Shown here: one piece after another, positions 17,101-24,923 of the stretch | Position numbering within the stretch: the stretch's first letter is position 1 | Layout of the letters: each line of letters begins with the position of its first letter | DNA from: Bacillota bacterium | GTDB taxonomy: Bacteria; Bacillota; Clostridia; Acetivibrionales; DSM-1351 | Reading direction: 5' to 3' | DNA: 24,923 bases | NCBI GenBank assembly: GCA_023398105.1 | Contig: JAEWST010000133.1 | Location: 1 to 24,923, forward strand | Position numbers and translations under genes: made by a program | Notes under the pieces: model-generated | The model's input: the letters and a program-made list of their open reading frames with translations, nothing else | What the model was told of the DNA's origin: nothing | The model's database searches: none

Positions 17101-20100
17101 GTTGTGCGTTGGCAAAGGAATACCTTAAAAATGGAATAAATACCATTGAAGTTACAATGGAGGAACAGGCGAAACAGTCAGAAAATATTGGAGAAAACCA
17201 GTATAGCATTGATGGTACTGCAGAGAGTTATTTCAATCTGTTTGATGGTTTAAAGGATAGCAATATTGAACAGATTGTTTATCTTGCTTCTATTGATGAT
17301 AAGTATTGTGCAGATAGCATTGATGAATTGGAGGAAACCCAAAAAAAAGGGGTATACAGTCTTTTTAATCTTGTTAAAGTGCTAGCTGACATTTACAGGG
17401 ATGAGGTGGAAATCATTCTTGTAACAAAGTTTGCCAATCTTGTTACAGGTGAAGAGCAGTTTATCATACCGGAAAATGCTACGTTGATTGGATTTGGCAA
17501 GGTCATCAACCAGGAATATCACAACCTTAAATGCAGATGTATTGATATTGATAATAGTACATCTATAGAAGAAATATTTTCTGAGATTCATTGCAGCTCA
17601 AAAACATATCAGGTTACTCTCAGAGATGGAAGGAGATTCATAGAGGAAATAGGTTCAACTAATATTGAGAGTTTAAAAAGAGATAAGTTTGAACTAAGAC
17701 ATATGGGTGCATATGTAGTAACTGGTGGAACTGGGGGCATTGGCCTGGAAATATGTAGGTTTCTTGCACTTAGGCAGAATGTTGTACTTAATTTGATAGG
17801 ACGCAGGATTCTTCCTAATAGAAGCGAATGGAAAAGAATCCTTAATGCTGGATCAGAAACTGAAATGTGTAAAATTTTGGAGACATTTATTGATATTGAA
17901 TCAACTGGTTCTGTAGTGAATTATTTCTGTTCAGACTTATCTGATATGGAAAAGGTTGAGAGTATTCTGAGTTGCATTAGAAAAGAATATGGAACTATTT
18001 TTGGAGTAATGCATTGTGCTGGAATAAATGATGATAAGCTTATTGCTAATAAGGATGAAAAAGCATTCAGACAAGTATTACTTCCTAAAGTAAACGGAAC
18101 TTGGGTTCTTGACAGGCTGACAAAAGATGACCCTCTGGACTTTTATATAATGTTTTCATCTATAATTACTATTACAGGCTCGGCAGGACAAGGAGATTAC
18201 ACTGCAGCAAACTCATACCTAGATGCTTTTGCTGATTATAGAAAGAGATATGGGAGACCTGCACTGACAATTAATTGGGCAGGCTGGGAAAAAACAGGCA
18301 TGTCGAAGGAAATAAATGCAGATGCATTAAGAATTTTCAAGCCACTTACATCTACAAAAGCAGTAAAAATATTTGAAGAGGTTTTAAACCACGACGTATC
18401 AAGATTGATTATAGGTGAGATAAATTATGACAATGATGGCATATACAATACAAATATCTTGCCAATAATGTTATCGGATAGTATTTTGCAGAGACTGGAA
18501 AGCAAGAAAAGGCAAATTAGCTCAAGAAGTAAGACACTTGCTGAAAAGAGTAAAAAAGAAATTAGGCTGAAAGGCCGAAATGATAACATGTACTCAAAAA
18601 CAGAAGTAGAGCTGGGAACAATATATCACAACGCTTTGGGTTTTGAGGAAATTGATATTTACAGCAGCTTTTATGAAATTGGCGGTGATTCACTATCTGC
18701 ATTAGGAATTATAAATAATGTCAATAAGGTAATGAATGTAAAGGTTAAGATAACAGACCTGTTTAATCACTTAAGTATAGCTAAGTTTGCAGAGTTTATA
18801 GATACTCAAATAAAAGGAAACAGTACAGTTGCTGAAAAAACCTATAAAAATAAAAACATTATTTCTGCAGAATATATGGAATATTATCCTGTATCATCGG
18901 CACAGAAACGGTTATTCATTATTAATCGTCTCGAAGGTGACAAAACCAGTTACAACGTACCTGTGTTTTTAAAAATTAAAGGTAGTCTGAAGGTTGACAG
19001 AATAAAATCAATATTTCAGGTTTTGATAAGAAGACATGAAACATTGAGAACTTCCTTTTTGGAAATTGACGGAGAGCCAGTGCAGAAAGTACATGAAGAC
19101 GCTTATTTCGATATAAAATACACTGATTTGGAATACAAATATAGAGATAAGAAAAACGACATTTCTGATGAAGATATATCGGAGCATATCAAAAGATTTA
19201 TAGGGCCTTTTGATTTAGAAAAAGCACCGTTGCTTAGAGTAGAACTATTAAAGCTATCTGAAGACCAGCATGTTTTAATGTATGACTTACACCATATTAT
19301 TGCAGATGGTATTTCAATGGATATCTTTAAGAAAGATTTTGTATTTCTCTACAACAATCAAAAGTTACCTGAGCTAAAATTAAACTATAAAGATTTTGCT
19401 CAGTGGCATAATAAGCTGATTAAAGCAGACGAATATGAAGAACATAAAAAGTTCTTTTTGGACGTATTTTCTGGACAAATTAATACCTTAAGCTTACCTA
19501 CAGATTATCAGAGACCGTCTGTCCCTGATTATGATGGTAGAAGAGAAAGCTTCATTTGTAACAGCATTCTGAAGGGAAAGCTTAATGAACTTTCGTTAGC
19601 AACAGGTGCAACTTTATATATGCTGCTACTGTCAGCACTCAACATTTTACTTTCAAGATATTCAGGACAGGATGATATTATTGTAGGTTCTCCTACCTCT
19701 GGAAGAATACATGCTGATTTGGAAAATGTAATGGGAATGTTCGTAAATACACTGGCATTGAGAAATTACCCCAAGGCAGATTTGACAGTACGTGAGTTTA
19801 TATCAAATGTTAGGCAGAATTCGTTAAAGGTATATGAACATCAGGATTTCCAGTTTGAAGATCTAGTAGATAAATTAGGCATAGTAAGAGAGCAAAGCCA
19901 TAATCCATTGTTTGATGTTATGTTTGTGCTGTTGAAGAAGGAAAAAGAAATTTTTGAAGTTGACGGACTAAGGTTTGAATACGTAGATTTTGAACAAAGA
20001 ACTTCAAAATTTGATATTACGTTAAGGGCTTTAGAAGATGAAAATGAAATATCTTTCGAGTTCGAGTACAAAACAAATCTTTTCAAAAGCGAAACAATAC

Positions 20101-23100
20101 AAAGAATGGCAGGACATTTTCTCAATATTCTTAATAATATGACAGAAGACCTCGATAAAAGGATTTCAGAGATTGAAATGCTTGGTAAGGAGGAGAAACA
20201 AAACCTGCTTTCGGAATATACATGTACGAACGCTAACCCTGTGCCTAAGGGAACACTTGCCCAGTGCTTTGAAGAACAAGTTTTGAGAACTCCTAATAAT
20301 ATAGCTATAGTATGCGGAAATACAAAACTTACATACAGACAACTGGATGAAAAAGCTGCTTTACTTGGATGCATGCTAAAGGACAAGGGAATTAGCTCCA
20401 ACGATATTGTTGCAGTAATTGCAGATAATTCAATTCAAAGTATTATATCAATACTGGGCATAGCAAAAGCAGGCGGAGCCTTTTTGCCTATAGATAATGA
20501 AACACCGATTGAGAGAATTAAATATTTATTAATGGACAGCCATGCGAAATTGCTTTTATTAGCGGGTGAATCTATTGAGAGTGTTGACATGGGTGTAGAA
20601 GTTGTCAATGTAGACTATGAAATGAAAAGACAAACAAGAAAATTAAATATAACCTGTGAGCAGACGGGAGATGATCTGGTTTATATAATATACACTTCAG
20701 GTACAACAGGAATGCCTAAAGGAGTGCAGATTGAAAACCACAATCTTATAAACTATGTATCCTGGTTTTCAAAAAGCTTTAATATAGGCTGCTCAGATAA
20801 GACTGTTTTAGTGTCTTCTCTCTCTTTTGACCTTGGATACACAGCTATATTCCCCATACTATTAAATGGCGGTGAACTTCATATTCTTCCTAAAAACATT
20901 TATATGAATACTGAAGAACTTGTCTGCTATATTTCTGATAACTGCATTACATATATAAAGCTTACGCCATCCTTATTTAACCTTATTGTAAACGAAACTG
21001 ACAGATTGAGCTGTTCTTTTGATGCATTGAAGCTTGTAGTATTAGGAGGAGAGCGGATTAAGCTTAAGGATGTTGAGACTTTCCATAATAAATATTCAAA
21101 TATCAGTTTCCTAAACCATTATGGACCAACAGAGACTACAATAGGATCAATTACACATCTTATTGACTTTAAAAGTTTAGAAAATTACGGCGGTGATCCA
21201 TGTATTGGAAAGCCTATAGATAATACAAGTGTATATATACTTGATAAAAACTTAAATATCTTACCTGTAGGAATTCCCGGACAAATACATATTTCTGGAC
21301 AGGGTGTAGCAAGAGGATATATTAATCTTCCAGAAGTCAATTTGGAAAAATTCATAAGCAATCCTTTTCATAAGAATGATAGGCTATATAAAACGGGAGA
21401 CCTAGGAAGGTATACTCAAGACGGAAATATTGAATTTCTTGGCAGGATAGACAATCAGGTGAAGATAAGAGGTTTTAGAGTTGAACTTAAGGAGATAGAA
21501 AACTGTTTGTTAAAAATCCAATTTGTTAAAGAAGCTACGGCAATAGATTTAACTGATGTAAATGGAAATAAATACATATGTGCATATGTGGTAGCAGACA
21601 GGGAATTGACTGTACCAGAAATACGAGGAAACCTTATTAAGTATCTGCCGGGCTATATGATTCCTGCACATTTTGTACAGTTGGAAGCGATGCCATTGCT
21701 TCAAAATGGTAAGGTAAACAGAAATGCATTACCAAAACCTGATGAAACAAACCTTGCGAGTAATAATTTTGAGGAGCCGTGTTGTGAAATTGAAGAAAAG
21801 CTATTGCAGGCATGGAAAGAGGTATTAAGAATTAACAGTATAGGTGTAACCGACAATTTCTTTGAACTTGGTGGAGATTCAATCAAGGCTATTCAGATAA
21901 GTTCAAGGCTAAGGAAGAGTAATCTTGTAATAAGTGTCGGGAACATAATGTACTACCCTACAGTTAGAGAACAAGCAAATTATGTACAAGTAGGTAAAGA
22001 AATTGATCAAAGTGTAGTAGAAGGTGAAGTGCTGCTAACTCCTATACAAAAGCAATTCTTTGATGAGAGAAAGAAATATGCCCATCATTATAATCACGCA
22101 TTAGCGATACACAGTCCCAATGGATTTGATGAAATCATAATAAGAAAAGTATTCCATAAACTATTATGCCATCATGATGCATTAAGAATGGTTTTTAGCA
22201 ATATTGACGGAAAAATAACTCAGTTCAATAAAAATACATATGGAGAGCTTTTTGAAATGGTACAAGCAAAGTTCTCAGATACCGATTTCCATGAAGCGAT
22301 TCTAAAAGAAACAAAAGTCTTACAGGAAAGTTTTAATCTGGGAAAAGGGCCTCTTGTAAAATTGGGACTGTTTAATACTCCTGTGGGTGACTATCTAGTT
22401 ATTTTGATACACCATTTAGTAATGGATGGTGTATCATGGAGGATTCTTTTAGAGGATTTTGAAATTGGATACAGGCAATTAATGGAGGGTTTTGATGTAG
22501 TGCTTCAAAACAAAAGTAATTCATTCAGGGATTGGTCATATAGTCTTCAAGATTATGCAAATAGAAAAGAAATTATTAGCCAATTACCTTATTGGAAAGC
22601 TGTGGATGATATTCACATAAATTCTTTACCCAAAACATATATTGCTCAGAGCAATAAGGTTAGGGATGAGGAGAGTATTAGCATCAGCCTATCAGAAAGC
22701 ATGACGGAACTTCTGCTTAGTAAAGTTAATAGAGCATATAATACTGAAACAAATGACATTTTATTGACTGCACTGGGATTAGCGTTTAAAGATTGGACTG
22801 GAGAGGATAAAATCCTTATAAGTCTTGAAGGTCATGGAAGAAGTGAAATATTAGAAGATATAGATGTACATAGAACTATAGGATGGTTTACAGCAAGATA
22901 CCCAGTAATTTTGAATATGGAACATCATTATGATTTATCAAGACAAGTTAAAACAATTAAAGAAATACTGAGAGGAGTACCTACAGGTGGCATAGGGTAT
23001 GGTATAATAAAATACCTTTCCACACTAGAAAGTCCTCAGACAGAACAATTTTGGCGAAAGCCAGAGATTAGTTTTAATTATCTTGGACAGTTTGATCTGG

Positions 23101-23420
23101 GTATTTCAACCGACATATTCAGTATCTCAAAGCTGGATTTGGGTTCTCTCGTAAGTCAGGAAAGTGAAAGGGTATATTCCTTAAGCATAAATGGGTATGT
23201 TGAAGGAGCTCAACTGAATTTCACTTTAAGTTATAACAAGCATGAATATAGCCAATATGCAGTGTTAAGTCTTATGGATAGCTTTAAGAATCACCTTCAG
23301 GAATTAATCAAGCATTGTTCCCAAAAACAGGATGTAGAGCTGACACCGTCAGATTTGGGCAATAGGAGTCTTTCACTTGATGAGGTAGATTATATTGAGG
23401 ATTTATTTAGTACTTTTTAA
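14181..23420 (+). CDS. Hybrid AT-less PKS-NRPS: KS-DH-like-KR-ACP-C-A(Asp)-T-E
   Basis: The product is 3079 residues from ATG 14181. The KS (about 29-450) has DTTCSSS (Cys 200), HGTGT (His 333) and NLGH (His 373). No AT follows: the KS-side linker (FTANTGRGHYSHRLA) runs straight into the post-AT linker (LPTYMFDRKRCWI, 623-635), as in trans-AT modules. The DH-like domain (about 640-930) keeps His 684 and Asp 854 but lacks the HxxxGxxxxP pattern (HRLGDNCILVG) and has Ile in LLDNSLI where Gln/His is usual. The KR has VTGGTGGIG (1181), Ser 1327, Tyr 1340 (GDYTAAN), and NDD with no Trp before FSS, suggesting a B-type ketoreductase. ACP Ser is 1504. Then come C (HHIIADG at 1704), A (TSGTTGMPKG at 2172, FDLGYTA, HYGPTE; code DLTKVGHIGK = Asp), T (LGGDSIKA, Ser 2567) and E (HHLVMDG at 2744, EGHGR, TIGWFTARYPV, FNYLGQF near 2965). 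The end is a donor-type communication helix. Expected output is a beta-hydroxy extension followed by D-Asp. Confidence 0.97.
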   Translation: MMKKFTDIDVEGLKAKDIESNIFNNSSKDIAIIGMNSKMPLADNVDDFWENLKSGIDCIRSLPESRKDDVGKYIKQLYGKEDSIECKDMGYLDDIDKFDYEYFNITPKEATMMDPNQRIFLETAWGAIENAGYGGGRINKSKTGVYVGFTNANEYQTYLTVVGSPEISSSITGNLTQLIASRISYLLDLSGPSMMIDTTCSSSLIALHTACQALRTGDCNMAIAGSVRIHIIPEDKNDRMPIESLSGKVLSFDDNSDGTGWGEGAAAILLKPLNKAIADGDNIFAVIKGSAVNQDGHSNGITAPNPKAQEKLILSALKDAGISPETITYIEAHGTGTKLGDPIEIEGITNAFRAYTDRKAFCGIGSVKTNLGHLGHAAGITGIIKAILSLKNGQIVPSLHFQKPNSKINFEESPLYVTDKLMKWETGLIPKRCAVSSFGMGGTNCHVILEEAPSLITEGYTENDVGLNVLTISAKNESTLINMVNAYDKYLKGDVQNVKDMCFTANTGRGHYSHRLAIVFTSLDELRGHIRDICYEKVFQSRNIFYGMHRVIFENRIEKSLGDISEKELEELEAVAKANIKEFVLKGKEDYSILAELCNLYVKGAAINWNKLYGNEKRRKVALPTYMFDRKRCWIELTDSSRKFMSMEEKGFSSLLDKCIVELYDQHIFVTKFKSSRHWVLNEHRLGDNCILVGTAYIEMVLEASKKYMSEFDMELRDIVFLSPLVLKDGEEIELQTVIKKEQDSFGFVISSYKQDEASGESQWTIHTQGKIFHNKKQMMPHVDVNEISRRCQNQLIKPKFDGFDRISAFEFGSRWNNIKLIGLGENESFSHIELSDEYKCELENYLLYPSLLDNSLINLLWKGQDNYLPFSYKSIKVYGSTPAKFYSHVKLKTMVSDNAEVLVYDLCLLDENGNVFVEIEEYSRKRISNFGTVYDEINIFNKINWKLSAPEENSGTFRSEVGVMIIRDNTGIGCALAKEYLKNGINTIEVTMEEQAKQSENIGENQYSIDGTAESYFNLFDGLKDSNIEQIVYLASIDDKYCADSIDELEETQKKGVYSLFNLVKVLADIYRDEVEIILVTKFANLVTGEEQFIIPENATLIGFGKVINQEYHNLKCRCIDIDNSTSIEEIFSEIHCSSKTYQVTLRDGRRFIEEIGSTNIESLKRDKFELRHMGAYVVTGGTGGIGLEICRFLALRQNVVLNLIGRRILPNRSEWKRILNAGSETEMCKILETFIDIESTGSVVNYFCSDLSDMEKVESILSCIRKEYGTIFGVMHCAGINDDKLIANKDEKAFRQVLLPKVNGTWVLDRLTKDDPLDFYIMFSSIITITGSAGQGDYTAANSYLDAFADYRKRYGRPALTINWAGWEKTGMSKEINADALRIFKPLTSTKAVKIFEEVLNHDVSRLIIGEINYDNDGIYNTNILPIMLSDSILQRLESKKRQISSRSKTLAEKSKKEIRLKGRNDNMYSKTEVELGTIYHNALGFEEIDIYSSFYEIGGDSLSALGIINNVNKVMNVKVKITDLFNHLSIAKFAEFIDTQIKGNSTVAEKTYKNKNIISAEYMEYYPVSSAQKRLFIINRLEGDKTSYNVPVFLKIKGSLKVDRIKSIFQVLIRRHETLRTSFLEIDGEPVQKVHEDAYFDIKYTDLEYKYRDKKNDISDEDISEHIKRFIGPFDLEKAPLLRVELLKLSEDQHVLMYDLHHIIADGISMDIFKKDFVFLYNNQKLPELKLNYKDFAQWHNKLIKADEYEEHKKFFLDVFSGQINTLSLPTDYQRPSVPDYDGRRESFICNSILKGKLNELSLATGATLYMLLLSALNILLSRYSGQDDIIVGSPTSGRIHADLENVMGMFVNTLALRNYPKADLTVREFISNVRQNSLKVYEHQDFQFEDLVDKLGIVREQSHNPLFDVMFVLLKKEKEIFEVDGLRFEYVDFEQRTSKFDITLRALEDENEISFEFEYKTNLFKSETIQRMAGHFLNILNNMTEDLDKRISEIEMLGKEEKQNLLSEYTCTNANPVPKGTLAQCFEEQVLRTPNNIAIVCGNTKLTYRQLDEKAALLGCMLKDKGISSNDIVAVIADNSIQSIISILGIAKAGGAFLPIDNETPIERIKYLLMDSHAKLLLLAGESIESVDMGVEVVNVDYEMKRQTRKLNITCEQTGDDLVYIIYTSGTTGMPKGVQIENHNLINYVSWFSKSFNIGCSDKTVLVSSLSFDLGYTAIFPILLNGGELHILPKNIYMNTEELVCYISDNCITYIKLTPSLFNLIVNETDRLSCSFDALKLVVLGGERIKLKDVETFHNKYSNISFLNHYGPTETTIGSITHLIDFKSLENYGGDPCIGKPIDNTSVYILDKNLNILPVGIPGQIHISGQGVARGYINLPEVNLEKFISNPFHKNDRLYKTGDLGRYTQDGNIEFLGRIDNQVKIRGFRVELKEIENCLLKIQFVKEATAIDLTDVNGNKYICAYVVADRELTVPEIRGNLIKYLPGYMIPAHFVQLEAMPLLQNGKVNRNALPKPDETNLASNNFEEPCCEIEEKLLQAWKEVLRINSIGVTDNFFELGGDSIKAIQISSRLRKSNLVISVGNIMYYPTVREQANYVQVGKEIDQSVVEGEVLLTPIQKQFFDERKKYAHHYNHALAIHSPNGFDEIIIRKVFHKLLCHHDALRMVFSNIDGKITQFNKNTYGELFEMVQAKFSDTDFHEAILKETKVLQESFNLGKGPLVKLGLFNTPVGDYLVILIHHLVMDGVSWRILLEDFEIGYRQLMEGFDVVLQNKSNSFRDWSYSLQDYANRKEIISQLPYWKAVDDIHINSLPKTYIAQSNKVRDEESISISLSESMTELLLSKVNRAYNTETNDILLTALGLAFKDWTGEDKILISLEGHGRSEILEDIDVHRTIGWFTARYPVILNMEHHYDLSRQVKTIKEILRGVPTGGIGYGIIKYLSTLESPQTEQFWRKPEISFNYLGQFDLGISTDIFSISKLDLGSLVSQESERVYSLSINGYVEGAQLNFTLSYNKHEYSQYAVLSLMDSFKNHLQELIKHCSQKQDVELTPSDLGNRSLSLDEVDYIEDLFSTF

Positions 23421-23445
23421 CATTAATTGGTGCTGCAATCAATTT

Positions 23446-23451
23446 GGGAGG
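23446..23451 (+). promoter_or_regulatory. Ribosome binding site for the downstream NRPS gene
   Basis: GGGAGG lies 10 bases before the ATG at 23462, inside the 41-base gap after the hybrid PKS-NRPS gene. It supports this start and translation from the same transcript. Confidence 0.65.
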
Positions 23452-23461
23452 ACGAAATTTT

Positions 23462-24923
23462 ATGAGTGTTAATCTGAAAGTGCAAAGAATTATTAATTTG
23501 TCTCCAATGCAGGAGGGAATGTTTTTTCATTATTTGATGGATAAAAAATCAAATGCCTATTTTCAACAAAGAATTTTTACAATAAGTGGTAGCGTAGATA
23601 TTCAGATGCTTGAGAATAGCTTTAATTTAATAATTGCTAGACATGAGGCTTTGAGGACTAATTTTGTCTATGAAAAGCTGAAACGGCCGCAACAGGTGGT
23701 TTTAAGAGAAAGAAAAATCAAGTTGTTATTTAAGGATTTATCAAATTTTAACAATGAGGAGAAACAAATTCTAATTAACCAATTCAAGGATGAAGACATA
23801 AAATTAGGTTTTGATTTATTAAAGGATGTTTTAATAAGAGCAGCAATCTTGAAAACAGGAGAAAACGAGCATACCATAGTTTTGAGCTATCATCATATAA
23901 TTATGGATGGCTGGTGTATTGATATTATCGCAAATGAGCTTTTTCAAGTATATTCTTTTCTAAAAAAGAAAATGCCCATAGAGCTTCCTAGAGTGGAACC
24001 TTTTGCTAACTACATAGAATGGCTTAATAAAAGGGATGAAGATGAGGCTTACTCATTTTGGAGGAAATACCTAGAAGAATACAAACAATCTGCAGTACCT
24101 TTAGGAAAAAAAGCTCAATTGATGGTAAACAATAATGTATTTGAAAATAGTTATTATCAAATGGATGTAAGCTTGAGCAATAAATTATCCGTTCTTGCTC
24201 AAAAACATAATATTACTTTAAATACAGTATTTCAAGCTGTTTGGGGTATTCTCCTTAAAAAATATAATAACTGTGATGAGGTTGTTTTTGGGTCAGTAGT
24301 TTCCGGAAGACCTGCTGACATTGTCGGTATTGAGTCTATGGTAGGGCTATTCATAAATACAATTCCGGTATATGTAAAGAGCAAAGCACAAGATTCTTTT
24401 CTGAGCATTTTAAACCAGCTACACCAGTTTTCTATAAATTGTGAGCCGTACAGCTATTTTTCACTTGCAGAGATTCAGTCGCTTTCCAAGCTGAAGAATG
24501 ATTTAATAAATAATATCATGGTATATGAGAACTATCCTGTACAAGCAAAATTAGAAAAAGCAAGTGAAGGTAGTACAGAGGAATTGTCATTGACCGGTTC
24601 TGAAATGTTTGAACAAACAAATTATGACATGAATATCATTATTATACCCGGAGATACCATTACGGTTAAATTTACATATAATAAAAATGCCTATGAGAAG
24701 CAAACGGTACAGAAGATATTAAGACATATAGGAGTAATAGCGGAAGCGGTAACGGAAAATCCTCATATTCGTATAGAAGATATCAGCATACTTACTGAAG
24801 AAGAAATAAAAGAGCAAATATATAACTATAACCACACCGATATTGAATTTCCTGAGGAGAAGACCGTATACAGGCTGTTTAAGGAGCAGGCTGAAAGGAC
24901 ACCTGACAATGTCGCTTTGGAAT
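23462..24923 (+). CDS. Nonribosomal peptide synthetase, 3'-partial: C-A...
   Basis: This gene leaves the window on the right; 487 complete codons are visible and the frame stays open. It starts at ATG 23462 almost directly at C-domain motif 1 (LSPMQEGMFFHYL, residues 13-25), with only about a dozen residues before it, forming an acceptor-type communication segment. The C domain has RHEALRTNF near 60, HHIIMDG at 144-150 and GLFINTIPV near 298-306. It most resembles the first C domain of the NRPS at 1-4830, which also follows an E domain, so it is probably D-accepting (DCL) and takes the D-Asp peptide from the upstream E-terminated hybrid. From about residue 465 the A domain begins (YRLFKEQAERTPDNVALE) and is cut before any pocket residue, so its amino acid cannot be predicted. 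It is 41 bases behind the hybrid gene. Confidence 0.96.
   Translation, partial: MSVNLKVQRIINLSPMQEGMFFHYLMDKKSNAYFQQRIFTISGSVDIQMLENSFNLIIARHEALRTNFVYEKLKRPQQVVLRERKIKLLFKDLSNFNNEEKQILINQFKDEDIKLGFDLLKDVLIRAAILKTGENEHTIVLSYHHIIMDGWCIDIIANELFQVYSFLKKKMPIELPRVEPFANYIEWLNKRDEDEAYSFWRKYLEEYKQSAVPLGKKAQLMVNNNVFENSYYQMDVSLSNKLSVLAQKHNITLNTVFQAVWGILLKKYNNCDEVVFGSVVSGRPADIVGIESMVGLFINTIPVYVKSKAQDSFLSILNQLHQFSINCEPYSYFSLAEIQSLSKLKNDLINNIMVYENYPVQAKLEKASEGSTEELSLTGSEMFEQTNYDMNIIIIPGDTITVKFTYNKNAYEKQTVQKILRHIGVIAEAVTENPHIRIEDISILTEEEIKEQIYNYNHTDIEFPEEKTVYRLFKEQAERTPDNVALE

Noticed and set aside
19841..20401. 186-codon open frame on the minus strand
   Set aside because: It lies entirely inside the C and early A domains of the hybrid gene, whose protein shows continuous conserved motifs. 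The minus-strand product is Ser/Leu/Ile-rich with no recognisable domain. It is an antisense shadow, as are the other minus-strand frames.
23421..23461. Terminator hairpin after the hybrid gene
   Set aside because: No convincing inverted repeat with a following T-tract. The downstream gene has its own binding site 41 bases on, and the two proteins appear to interact.
1..24923. Mobile elements, CRISPR arrays, tRNA or rRNA genes
   Set aside because: Nearly every base is in long continuous assembly-line genes. I saw no transposase-like frames, regularly spaced repeats or structured RNA signatures.

Overview
The window is a slice through a large nonribosomal peptide / polyketide gene cluster. 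All six genes lie on the + strand, and the window cuts into a gene at each end. The DNA is very AT-rich, uses AGA/ATA/AAA codons heavily and has strong AGGAG/GGAGG-type ribosome binding sites. This suggests a low-GC Firmicute, most plausibly of the Clostridia. That assignment rests on composition and protein style only, not on a database match.

Layout. (1) 1-4830: the 3' part of an NRPS, [E]-C-A-T-C, with a glycine-like adenylation pocket and an unpaired terminal C domain. (2) 4860-6563: a cobalamin-binding radical SAM enzyme. (3) 6582-7532: a class I SAM methyltransferase with a zinc-ribbon N-terminus. (4) 7619-14110: an NRPS in which two A-T modules joined by one full C domain are flanked at both ends by C-domain fragments lacking the HHxxxDG half. 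Its first A domain carries the textbook aspartate code and its second a cysteine-like code with an unusual Asp. (5) 14181-23420: a hybrid protein, KS-(no AT)-DH-like-KR-ACP-C-A(Asp)-T-E. (6) 23462 to the window end: the start of the next NRPS, a C domain and the first residues of an A domain. Gaps between genes are 18-86 bases, with no convincing terminator or promoter, so a single operon is likely.

How the parts may work together (inference). An E domain is followed by a D-accepting-type C domain twice: inside gene 1 and across the gene 5/gene 6 junction. At that junction the protein ends look like a matched donor/acceptor communication pair. Gene 1 ends in a C domain with no A-T behind it, and gene 4 begins with A-T behind a broken C domain, so one module may be split between two proteins. 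The gene 4 product would then pass its chain to the AT-less KS of gene 5, which needs malonyl loading by an acyltransferase encoded elsewhere. The KR looks intact and the DH-like domain degenerate, so a beta-hydroxy extension is expected. A collinear reading gives ...D-Xaa - Gly-like - Asp - Cys-like - (beta-hydroxy C2 unit) - D-Asp - ... The radical SAM enzyme and methyltransferase would modify this chain. I do not recognise the cluster as a known pathway. No loading module, thioesterase, transporter or regulator lies in the window.
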